NCBI GenBank assembly: GCA_947589695.1
Contig: CANQBY010000077.1
Location: 1-6,115 of the forward strand
Direction of reading: 5' to 3'
From: an uncultured Bacilli bacterium
GTDB taxonomy: Bacteria; Bacillota_I; Bacilli_A; RF39; UBA660
Length of the DNA: 6,115 bases
The notes beneath the pieces are model-generated. The model was not told the origin of the DNA. It made no database searches and saw only the letters and a program-made list of their open reading frames with translations. Every line of letters begins with the position of its first letter. The stretch's first letter is position 1. Made by a program: the position numbers and the translations under genes. Shown in pieces: positions 1 to 5,320 of this stretch.

Positions 1-1021
1 GTTCATTACTCCGATTAATAGTTACTTCATAAGTACTAGTACTACCATCTTCAGCAGTAACAGTTATTTCAAGTTTATTTTCGCCAGTTTTCAAGGGTAA
101 ATCTTTTAAAGAGTTAACTTGCTCGCCATTAAACTTATAAGAAACCTTAGAGTGCGTATCGTTAGGCTTGGCTTCAAAACTTATTTTAGTAGTAGAATTA
201 GGAACACTTAAATAATATTCATATAGTTTTGATTTAAAAGCTAAATTACCTTGCTTGGTAGTTAAACTTTTAAGAGTACTATCATTGCTCTTTTCATTTA
301 TAATTTTTAAATTATAAGTAGCTTTATAGGTTTGCCCTTTGAAATCTATTGTTAAAGTTACTTTGATGGTACCGGTTTTTAAGCAAGTAATAACTAAATT
401 CCCATTAGAAATTTTAGCAGTGGCAAGATTTTGATCGTTTACTTCAACTTTGATATCACCTTTTAAATTCACTAAAGTATAAGGAATAATTTTAGTTTTA
501 TTATAATTTAAGTTTACAGTTCCCGAGTAACTAGCAAGTTTTATAAATCGATCAACATCATTAATAACTATATTAGTTTTAGCTTGATATTTTTCCCCAT
601 TAGTAATTGTTTCGAGAATAATATCTACATGCCCTATTCCTTTAGGGTTAACAATAACATAACCATCTTTAACATAACAAGTGGCAAGAGAGGCATCACT
701 AGTTACACAAGTAAAGGTATCGGGATTAATATTTTTATAACTAAAACTTATTTTTAAATTTTCAGCACTTAAATTCATTTCTAAATTGTCAGTATCAAAA
801 GTTAATTCTTTATTTAAATGAATATTTAAATCATTGGTATCAGGATTAATATTATAATTTCCAGAATTATTAAATAAAGAACCTACTTTACCCCAAAGTT
901 TGGCAGTACAGCCACAACTAGTAATTAGAGAAAGAATAATAATGACAATAATAATTATCATGATAATTCTTCTTTTAGTTTTATTATGATTGTTTTTTTC
1001 ATTATCATTATTTTGGGTCAT
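1..1021 (-). CDS. Surface lipoprotein with Ig-like segments and a cadherin-like beta-sandwich domain (3' end beyond window)
   Basis: The frame is open from the ATG at 1021 to the left edge, giving 340 visible residues. AAAGGAG at 1029-1035 lies 7 nt before the start. Residues 1-18 are polar and basic, 19-33 are a run of Ile/Val/Leu, and ITSC ends at Cys36, a lipobox, so the protein is probably cut by Lsp and lipid-anchored outside the membrane. Residues about 60-240 look like two beta-rich Ig/BIG2-like modules; Cys105 and Cys115 in the first could form a disulfide. Residues about 247-337 match the cadherin-like beta-sandwich pattern (Pfam PF12733 type): STLKSL, then YYLSVPNSTTKISF, a KTGENKLEITVTAEDGST stretch, and EVTINR at the end. 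Such domains occur in adhesins and wall proteins. It is the last visible gene of the sipW/tasA-like cluster, 88 bp after the tasA-like stop, so a role at the cell surface beside those fibres is inferred. The C-terminal part is not seen. Confidence 0.85.
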   Translation of the reverse strand, partial: MTQNNDNEKNNHNKTKRRIIMIIIIVIIILSLITSCGCTAKLWGKVGSLFNNSGNYNINPDTNDLNIHLNKELTFDTDNLEMNLSAENLKISFSYKNINPDTFTCVTSDASLATCYVKDGYVIVNPKGIGHVDIILETITNGEKYQAKTNIVINDVDRFIKLASYSGTVNLNYNKTKIIPYTLVNLKGDIKVEVNDQNLATAKISNGNLVITCLKTGTIKVTLTIDFKGQTYKATYNLKIINEKSNDSTLKSLTTKQGNLAFKSKLYEYYLSVPNSTTKISFEAKPNDTHSKVSYKFNGEQVNSLKDLPLKTGENKLEITVTAEDGSTSTYEVTINRSNE

Positions 1022-1043
1022 TTTCTTTCTCCTTTCTAGTATT

Positions 1044-1101
1044 AAGTTTCCAAATAAATCCATAATATTTATGGACTTATTTGGAAGTTTAATAAACTTC
1101 C
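1044..1101 (-). promoter_or_regulatory. Competing hairpins between the tasA-like gene and the next lipoprotein
   Basis: Two inverted repeats share one arm. The large one pairs 1048-1065 with 1069-1086, 18 positions with a single mismatch that becomes a G-U pair in the minus-strand RNA. The small one, GGAAGTTT (1083-1090), AAT, AAACTTCC (1094-1101), is perfect. The arm at 1083-1090 takes part in both, so the RNA can form only one fully. The large stem is not followed by a T run, so it is not a normal intrinsic terminator. It ends about 9 nt before the ribosome binding site of the next gene. It may tune read-through, RNA decay or translation; the function is inferred. Confidence 0.55.
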
Positions 1102-1109
1102 TTTAAAAA

Positions 1110-1805
1110 TTATTCTTCCGGTATAATTGTTGGATCAGCTTTTTGATTTGATTGAGTGGCTTTAAGTATTAATGAAATATTAATATCTTTTGTATTAGTT
1201 GCAGCTTCAGTATCTTTATCATCTTTTGAGATTTCTATACCAGTTCCATTATCACCATCTAAATTAGATGAATCAAAAACCCAATGCCAATATAAAGTTA
1301 CAGAAACTTTATATTCTCCACTGTTATTACCATATTTTCCAGCAGGATAAACTTTTGAAGTATTTAAAGCAGTATTTAATTGAGTTTGTAATTGGTCAAT
1401 AGTAAACCATTTTTCATTATCTAATGAAAAACGAATTGGTTTATAGTCTTCACTTGTTAAACTACCTGTTGCGGTAAAATTTTCAATTGAAAGATTAAAA
1501 TTAGTTTCTACTTCTCCAGTGATTACAATATCAACTTGACCTTTTGTACCAGGAGCAATTACTTTTTCAGTACTTTTAACAATTGTATCACTACCTGTTT
1601 TAGTACCACCAACAAAATAAGAATTTGCAAATAAATCTAATGAATTCGGAGCATTTAAAGCCCATTTAGCAGCCCTAGCATAATCCGTTTTAGTACTACC
1701 TAAATTACTTGTATACTTAGCATATGTACCAGCTACAGAATAACCTGTAATGACAACACCAAATACTAAAGCAACTAAAGCTATTATTTTTTTGTTCATT
1801 TTCAT
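1110..1805 (-). CDS. TasA/CalY-like secreted matrix protein with SipW-dependent signal peptide
   Basis: This is a 231-residue protein. The chosen start is the ATG at 1805 because AAAGGAGG at 1813-1820 sits 7 nt before it; an in-frame ATG at 1838 would add 11 residues upstream of that site and is rejected. Residues 1-29 form a signal peptide (KK, then a hydrophobic stretch to about residue 25, then GTYAKYTS), the form known for SipW-processed proteins; cleavage is expected near residues 29-30. A DYARAAKW motif (41-48) follows, as in many gut Bacillota relatives. APGTKGQVDIVITG (84-97) and a late WHW (173-175) with a DT near 198-199 match the beta-sandwich core of TasA/camelysin proteins. There is no cysteine. 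In B. subtilis the homologue forms biofilm fibres. The sipW gene lies directly upstream, so export and polymerisation at the cell surface are likely. I do not assign tasA itself, because the sequence is only family-level similar. Confidence 0.87.
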   Translation of the reverse strand: MKMNKKIIALVALVFGVVITGYSVAGTYAKYTSNLGSTKTDYARAAKWALNAPNSLDLFANSYFVGGTKTGSDTIVKSTEKVIAPGTKGQVDIVITGEVETNFNLSIENFTATGSLTSEDYKPIRFSLDNEKWFTIDQLQTQLNTALNTSKVYPAGKYGNNSGEYKVSVTLYWHWVFDSSNLDGDNGTGIEISKDDKDTEAATNTKDINISLILKATQSNQKADPTIIPEE

Positions 1806-1812
1806 TGTTTCA

Positions 1813-1820
1813 CCTCCTTT
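1813..1820 (-). promoter_or_regulatory. Strong ribosome binding site fixing the tasA-like start
   Basis: AAAGGAGG, followed by TG, is the best Shine-Dalgarno match in the window and lies 7 nt from the ATG at 1805. It falls inside the reading frame of the longer candidate protein starting at 1838, which shows that the shorter start is the real one. A strong site here fits a structural protein made in larger amounts than its processing peptidase. Confidence 0.85.
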
Positions 1821-1834
1821 ATATGTATATTTTT

Positions 1835-1904
1835 GCATAAATTTTTAGGCATAGGAATTTATGCTTATTCCTAATCTATGTAAACGTCATAAATGACTGT
1901 TTAC
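1835..1904 (-). promoter_or_regulatory. Three inverted repeats in the sipW to tasA-like gap (leader or processing region)
   Basis: The gap of 110 bp holds three inverted repeats. GTAAACGTCAT (1880-1890) pairs with ATGAC-T-GTTTAC (1893-1904), 11 bp with one bulge, beginning about 11 nt after the sipW stop. TAGGAAT (1852-1858) pairs with ATTCCTA (1867-1873). GCATAAATT (1835-1843) pairs perfectly with AATTTATGC (1856-1864). The last two overlap at 1856-1858 and interleave, so they compete. No T run follows any of them. A 3' stabilising or processing stem for sipW, or a leader switch for the tasA-like gene, is inferred. Confidence 0.5.
1856..1884 (-). promoter_or_regulatory. Possible weak internal promoter before the tasA-like gene
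   Basis: On the minus strand TTTACA (1879-1884) is followed after 17 bp by TAAATT (1856-1861), a 5/6 and 4/6 match to the sigma-A boxes. In such AT-rich DNA this can arise by chance. It would give the tasA-like gene its own transcript in addition to the one starting before position 4570. Confidence 0.25.
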
Positions 1905-1915
1905 CAAAATTAATA

Positions 1916-2542
1916 TTAAGACTTTTTAGTCTTTTTTTCGGTAGAAGATTTTTCTTGTTCTTCTTTCATGCGTTTATATTCTAAATATTCTTTATGTTCT
2001 AAATCTCTTTGTTTTTTCGTTGAAATTGTAAAACCAATAATGAATATTAAGGTTACTCCAAGTAATATTATGATTATGGTTGTTGGTTCAGATAAACTAT
2101 TCATAATAGAACCAACACCAGGGATTCTAAACAAATAAATGCCTTCGACATCTTCTAATTCAACTAAATTTTGATCTTGAGTATTATTATTATCACCTTT
2201 AGTAATAAAGTAAGTTATACCTTCTTTATCAACTATATCAATAATTCTATGGGTAGTTACCGTATCTTCAGCGTCTCTAAAAGCAATGATATCATTTACT
2301 TTTAAAGTTTCAGGAGCAATTATTTTAGTAATAATTAAATCACCTTTAAAGATTTTAGTTTCCATAGAACCAGATAAAACAATAAAAGGTTTATAGCCAA
2401 AGATGCTTGGTATTTCATCTTTATTAGTTTTAGCTTGATACATAATATAAATATTAATTAAAAGAATGGGAATTAAAATTAGACAAACAATTATAATTAA
2501 CCAATTACTTACTTTTTGATACCATTTTTTATCTTTTTTCAT
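1916..2542 (-). CDS. sipW: Signal peptidase I, SipW (S26B, ER/archaeal) type
   Basis: The protein has 208 residues and is membrane-bound. It has a basic N-terminus, a first membrane segment at about 14-35, an extracellular catalytic domain, a second membrane segment at about 155-174 and a very charged cytoplasmic tail (175-208). The catalytic serine is Ser59 in LSGSME. Instead of the lysine of ordinary bacterial SipS enzymes there is a histidine, His98 in TTHRI, and Asp117 in KGDNNN; the spacings match Ser47, His87 and Asp106 of B. subtilis SipW, so the active site is complete. It should cleave the signal peptide of the tasA-like protein encoded next. Its ATG lies 14 nt inside the end of the upstream lipoprotein gene, with AGAGG at 2550-2554, 7 nt away, which suggests translational coupling. 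The long charged tail is the only unusual part. Confidence 0.93.
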   Translation of the reverse strand: MKKDKKWYQKVSNWLIIIVCLILIPILLINIYIMYQAKTNKDEIPSIFGYKPFIVLSGSMETKIFKGDLIITKIIAPETLKVNDIIAFRDAEDTVTTHRIIDIVDKEGITYFITKGDNNNTQDQNLVELEDVEGIYLFRIPGVGSIMNSLSEPTTIIIILLGVTLIFIIGFTISTKKQRDLEHKEYLEYKRMKEEQEKSSTEKKTKKS

Positions 2543-4547
2543 TATACAACCTCTTTTTTCTTTCTAAAATATATGGATTATTTACATTATTAGTTTTGGA
2601 ATAAAATATTTGTCTTGTTTGATTGCATAAGGCACAACGTTCGATTTTTCCAATATCGGGCAATTCTAATTCTATTTGCCAATTATGGGCTTGTTGTACT
2701 CTAATTACTTCTTGATTACAGTCGGTACAAGTAGTTACCTGATAACAGCAATAACTATCCGCATCATTAGTAAATTCTTTATATTCGTCCTTAGTATTTT
2801 TATGTTTGCATTCTTTTGATTCTTCATAACCACAACCGGGAGTTGTGCATTTACCATTGGAAATATTATGATCCTTTAAAATTTCACTGCGCCCACATTC
2901 ACAGCCCCATATTTCGCCATTAGAATCATCACTTCTTTTAAATTCAGTGTAGGAATGGGTATGATCTACATGTTCTGTATAACCACAGCCCGGATTAGAA
3001 CAGGAATAATCCATGGAAAAATCAAGGTTTTGGGTGCCGTGAGTCTTATCAACATTATGGTTATGATATTCTTGTTCACCACATATACAACTCCATGTTT
3101 CACCATTGTTATCCCAAGAAGATAAAGTAAAGCTATGGTCTTTATGTTTTTCTTGTTTTTTATAATCACAAGTATCACAAGTGGTGGTTATAATACCATC
3201 TTTTTCACTAGTTTTTAAAGTATGCCCTCTTTTTTCACTGGCACCACAGGTAGGACAATCTCTAATTTCTTCAGAATCATTCAAGCTATGCCAATTACTC
3301 CAACTATGAGTATGACTAGGTTGTTCAACATAGTGGTAATCACAAGTAGTACAACTATGAGTGATAGAGCCATCAGGATTTTTTTCGATAGTCATGTTGT
3401 GAGGCTTTCTTACTTCTTCGCCACATTCGCAAAGCCAATATTCATAAGAAGCATCATATTTACGCAGTTTAGCAAAATTATGTTCATGAGTAGGAGCAGT
3501 AGTTTTTATATAAGAACAATTTTTGCAGAAAGTAGTAAGAGAACCATCAGGATTAGTCATCATTTCTAAAACATGGGGAACAGATTTGGTTTCACCACAA
3601 GAACATTCATAATATTCCATATCATCATCATAATCTTTTAAAATAAAATCATGATGATGTTGGTCTTCAGTTTCTTCTTCTTTATCTAAAGTATAGCTAT
3701 AATCACAAGTAGAACATTTATAAGTAATTGAGCCATCAGGATTAGTTTCTTTTACTAAATTATGTTCTTCCCTTTTTGTAGATTTACAAGTACATTCATA
3801 ATACTCATAAGTATTATTAAAAGCAATTAATTGATATTGATGGTCATGTTTCCTAGTTTCAATATAGCGAGAAATAGAACATTCTCTTTCTTCTTCATTA
3901 GTCTCGGGATTAAAATGCCATGGTCCAAACTTACATGGTTTAGTAATCACTGTACTTTTGATGTGATTACAGTTAGAACAAGTGTAAGTGGTAATTTCAT
4001 TATAAGTACCATCATTGTTAGGAACAATAGCAATTTTTTCTTCATAAGTATGACTTCTAATTTCTTTTTTGCCACAACTGCAAGTGCGAACTTCTCCATC
4101 ATCATCTAAAGAAATCCAAGCAGTATAATTGTGGGTATGATGGGTATTTGATTCATCTTTGTTTTCCGGATCTAGATCTTTAGAATTAGAGTCATTATTA
4201 TTTAAATCATCATTATTTTCGTGATTATTTTCTTCCAAATTTTCATGGTTATCTTCAGCATTATTATTAGAATCTGGAGTTTTATCATTATCTAATTCAT
4301 CATCAAAATTATTGTTAGGGTCATCAGGGTTAGTATTAGTAACCCCCCCCCCTTCTAAATCTGGGTTGGGGGTAACTGAAGCAAAATCACTGGAATTAGG
4401 CAATCTATCATTGTTTTTAGAATTATCATCAGAATGATTTTGGGTCTCACAGCTAATAATTCCGGCGGCAATTGCCAAACTTAAAGTACCAGCAGCAATT
4501 CTAGTTTTATATTTTTTTAGTTTCGTAATTAATTCATTTTTAGTCAT
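2529..4547 (-). CDS. Large lipoprotein with Asp/Asn-rich stalk and Cys/His repeats, first gene of the sipW/tasA-like cluster
   Basis: This is a 672-residue protein starting at the ATG at 4547, with AAAGGA at 4555-4560. Residues 1-33 are a lipoprotein signal (basic, hydrophobic, then IISC with Cys33 as lipid site), so it is predicted to be anchored on the outer face of the membrane. Residues 34-135 are a stalk rich in Asp, Asn and Glu, with no predicted fold. Residues 136-645 are seven full repeats, one degenerate unit (204-233) and a divergent C-terminal unit (580-645). A unit reads HxH, 16-18 residues to CxC, His 8-9 residues later, then CxxC or Cx4C. There are 38 cysteines in all. The C-terminus is basic. 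The pattern suggests metal-binding or disulfide-held knuckles; I recognise no characterised family. It occupies the position of tapA, so an anchor or assembly partner for the TasA-like fibre is inferred. Codons 66-69 contain ten consecutive G, a likely slippage site. Confidence 0.85.
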   Translation of the reverse strand: MTKNELITKLKKYKTRIAAGTLSLAIAAGIISCETQNHSDDNSKNNDRLPNSSDFASVTPNPDLEGGGVTNTNPDDPNNNFDDELDNDKTPDSNNNAEDNHENLEENNHENNDDLNNNDSNSKDLDPENKDESNTHHTHNYTAWISLDDDGEVRTCSCGKKEIRSHTYEEKIAIVPNNDGTYNEITTYTCSNCNHIKSTVITKPCKFGPWHFNPETNEEERECSISRYIETRKHDHQYQLIAFNNTYEYYECTCKSTKREEHNLVKETNPDGSITYKCSTCDYSYTLDKEEETEDQHHHDFILKDYDDDMEYYECSCGETKSVPHVLEMMTNPDGSLTTFCKNCSYIKTTAPTHEHNFAKLRKYDASYEYWLCECGEEVRKPHNMTIEKNPDGSITHSCTTCDYHYVEQPSHTHSWSNWHSLNDSEEIRDCPTCGASEKRGHTLKTSEKDGIITTTCDTCDYKKQEKHKDHSFTLSSWDNNGETWSCICGEQEYHNHNVDKTHGTQNLDFSMDYSCSNPGCGYTEHVDHTHSYTEFKRSDDSNGEIWGCECGRSEILKDHNISNGKCTTPGCGYEESKECKHKNTKDEYKEFTNDADSYCCYQVTTCTDCNQEVIRVQQAHNWQIELELPDIGKIERCALCNQTRQIFYSKTNNVNNPYILERKKRLYNEKR
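2613..4142 (-). repeat. Tandem protein repeat array HxH-CxC-H-CxxC (about 50-65 codons per unit)
   Basis: Full units start near residues 136, 234, 297, 354, 412, 470 and 529 of the lipoprotein. The first Cys pair is CxC in six units and CPTC in one; a His follows 8 residues after the second Cys in six units and 9 in the last (His166, 262, 325, 383, 442, 497, 560). The second pair is CxxC in five units and Cx4C with a PGCGY ending in the last two. Units 234, 297 and 354 also share NPDGS, and the DNA under it, CCATCAGGATT on the plus strand, recurs at 3370, 3544 and 3733. This suggests recent duplication of these central units, while the outer ones have drifted. Confidence 0.85.
4343..4352 (-). 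repeat. Poly-G tract of ten in the lipoprotein coding strand (likely slippage site)
   Basis: The plus strand has ten C at 4343-4352, so the mRNA has ten G spanning Gly66, Gly67, Gly68 and the first base of Val69. It is by far the longest G/C run in this AT-rich window. With 11 G the frame reads Gly, Tyr and then TAA at once; with 9 G it reads about 16 foreign codons and then TAG. A nearby GTTACCCCC (just upstream on the coding strand) can pair with GGGGGTTAC at its end with one mismatch, which might add to slippage. Confidence 0.85.
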
Positions 4548-4576
4548 ATATATTTCCTTTCGAGTTAAGTGGTTTT

Positions 4577-4604
4577 ATTATACCGGAATTATATTGTTTG
4601 TCAA
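4577..4604 (-). promoter_or_regulatory. Sigma-A promoter of the lipoprotein-sipW-tasA-like cluster
   Basis: On the minus strand TTGACA (4599-4604) and TATAAT (4577-4582) are both perfect consensus boxes, separated by 16 bp, one less than the optimum. Transcription should start near 4570, giving a leader of about 23 nt with the AAAGGA site in it. The upstream DNA is A/T-rich, like an UP element. I see no clear operator, so the core promoter looks constitutive and strong; any switching would then come from the G tract or the intergenic stems. Confidence 0.82.
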
Positions 4605-4642
4605 TATTAAGTAATACATTTATATTGTAAATTAATCCCAAG

Positions 4643-4672
4643 AAAAAAGCAAGATAAATATTTTTCTTACTT
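4643..4672 (-). terminator. Intrinsic terminator of the S1-domain gene, overlapping its stop codon
   Basis: In the minus-strand RNA AAGUAAGA (4672-4665) pairs with UCUUGCUU (4654-4647), 8 bp including one G-U pair, with a 10-nt loop, and is followed by UUUU (4646-4643). The TAA stop at 4667-4669 lies in the 5' arm. The stem is AU-rich, so termination may be partial, but the promoter of the next gene lies just downstream, which supports a transcript boundary here. Confidence 0.5.
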
Positions 4673-5008
4673 GTTGATTTCTTTAATTTTTTCATTAATC
4701 CAGATGTTTAAATGTTTCTTTAAAGGTAAGAAACCATTAGAATCTCGCTCTTCCATACTTTTACCATCAACTTTATAATTAGTATTTTTAATAGATAGTT
4801 TTAAATGGTGGTTTTCTTCATCAATTGCTAAGATAGTCGCATATATTTCTTCCCCGATATCCCCATAATCATTGACATTTCGAACAAAACTTTCGGATAT
4901 TTCCGATATATGAATTAAGCCATCATATTCTTCATCTACTTTAACAAAAATGCCATAATCTTTAAAGCCTGTGATGGTACATCTAACGATGTCGCCAATT
5001 TTATACAT
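4667..5008 (-). CDS. cvfD: S1-domain RNA-binding protein, CvfD/YugI (GSP13) type
   Basis: This is a small 113-residue protein. Residues 1-73 are an S1 (OB-fold) domain: YKIGDIVRCTITGFKDYGIF, then DGLIHISEIS, a VNDYGDIGEEI stretch and LKLSIK at the end. The rest is a short basic tail. One S1 domain plus a short tail, and the VNDxxxxG linker, are typical of the YugI/CvfD (general stress protein 13) family in Bacillota, which binds RNA and the ribosome and affects post-transcriptional regulation. I take the ATG at 5008 as start: GGTG at 5015-5018 lies 6 nt before it. A GTG at 5020 would add four residues but sits at or before the predicted transcription start. It is divergent from the NFU gene and appears transcribed alone. 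Confidence 0.88.
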   Translation of the reverse strand: MYKIGDIVRCTITGFKDYGIFVKVDEEYDGLIHISEISESFVRNVNDYGDIGEEIYATILAIDEENHHLKLSIKNTNYKVDGKSMEERDSNGFLPLKKHLNIWINEKIKEINK

Positions 5009-5024
5009 AATATTCACCACTTCA

Positions 5025-5053
5025 ATTATAACACATTTTACTTTACTTTAGAA
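5025..5053 (-). promoter_or_regulatory. Promoter of the S1-domain gene with a very short leader
   Basis: On the minus strand TATAAT (5025-5030) is preceded by TGT, making an extended -10 (TGnTATAAT). The -35 is poor (TTCTAA at 5048-5053, 17 bp away), which fits an extended -10 promoter. Transcription would start near 5018, leaving a leader of about 10 nt that holds little more than the GGTG binding site at 5015-5018. Confidence 0.7.
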
Positions 5054-5070
5054 AATTTTTCGCATATAAT
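5042..5070 (+). promoter_or_regulatory. Promoter of the NFU gene with a very short leader
   Basis: TTTACT (5042-5047) and TATAAT (5065-5070) are separated by 17 bp. Transcription would start near 5077, directly at GGTG (5077-5080), which lies 7 nt before the ATG at 5088. The region overlaps the promoter of the divergent S1-domain gene, and the two -35 boxes abut at 5047/5048, so both genes cannot easily be bound by polymerase at the same time. Confidence 0.7.
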
Positions 5071-5087
5071 GGTTTTGGTGATGTTAA

Positions 5088-5312
5088 ATGGAACAAAAAA
5101 TTAAAGATTTAATAGAAGATTTAAGACCATTTATTAATCAAGATGGTGGCGATATTGAATTTATTAGATATGAAGATAAATTTGTTTATATAAAATTAAG
5201 TGGAGCTTGTGCGATGTGTGGAAGTATTGATGAAACAATTAATTTGGGGATTGAAACTTATTTAAAAGAACAAGTACCTGAAATTGAAGGAGTTATAAAT
5301 GTAGATTTATAA
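5088..5312 (+). CDS. NifU C-terminal domain (NFU) iron-sulfur scaffold or carrier protein
   Basis: The protein has 74 residues and consists of a single NFU domain. It begins with KIKDLIEDLRPFINQDGGDI, the typical helix with the QDGGD signature, and carries the cluster-binding CxxC as Cys41 and Cys44 in SGACAMCGS. It ends with VPEIEGVINVDL, also typical. NFU proteins hold or transfer a [4Fe-4S] cluster in the cytoplasm. The size is that of a minimal domain; B. subtilis YutI, the likely counterpart, is somewhat longer, with an N-terminal extension missing here. It is the only plus-strand gene in the window, with its own promoter and a terminator built into its end, and it overlaps the convergent gene by 6 bp. 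No other Fe-S assembly gene is in view. Confidence 0.93.
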   Translation: MEQKIKDLIEDLRPFINQDGGDIEFIRYEDKFVYIKLSGACAMCGSIDETINLGIETYLKEQVPEIEGVINVDL

Positions 5313-5320
5313 CTCTTTTT
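5290..5320 (+). terminator. Intrinsic terminator embedded in the end of the NFU coding region
   Basis: GAGTTATAAAT (5290-5300) and ATTTATAACTC (5305-5315) form a perfect 11-bp stem with a GTAG loop, followed by TTTTT (5316-5320). The last seven codons and the TAA stop of the NFU gene (5310-5312) lie in the structure, and so does the TAA stop of the convergent gene (5307-5309). On the minus strand no T run follows, so it should act mainly on the plus-strand transcript. Confidence 0.85.

Noticed and set aside
1156..1350. Plus-strand open frame of 64 codons
   Set aside because: It lies wholly inside the tasA-like gene on the other strand, has no ribosome binding site and encodes no recognisable motif.
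1806..1838. Longer start for the tasA-like protein at 1838
   Set aside because: It would place the strong AAAGGAGG site inside the coding region and put eleven polar residues before the signal peptide.
1880..1904. Intrinsic terminator after sipW
   Set aside because: The stem is good but no T run follows on either strand, so it is listed as a regulatory or processing stem instead.
2966..3178. Minus-strand open frame of 70 codons in another phase of the lipoprotein gene
   Set aside because: It is an overlapping frame in repeat-coding DNA with no start signal; the main frame is clearly coding.
3222..3569. Plus-strand open frame of 115 codons
   Set aside because: It is antisense to the Cys/His repeats; its Phe/Ile/Thr-rich translation follows from the repeated codons on the other strand.
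3831..4109. Plus-strand open frame of 92 codons
   Set aside because: It is antisense to the first repeats of the lipoprotein, with no binding site or family signal.
2613..4142. CRISPR array or DNA-level tandem repeat
   Set aside because: The periodicity is at protein level with unequal unit lengths; only short DNA stretches such as CCATCAGGATT are shared, with no constant spacers.
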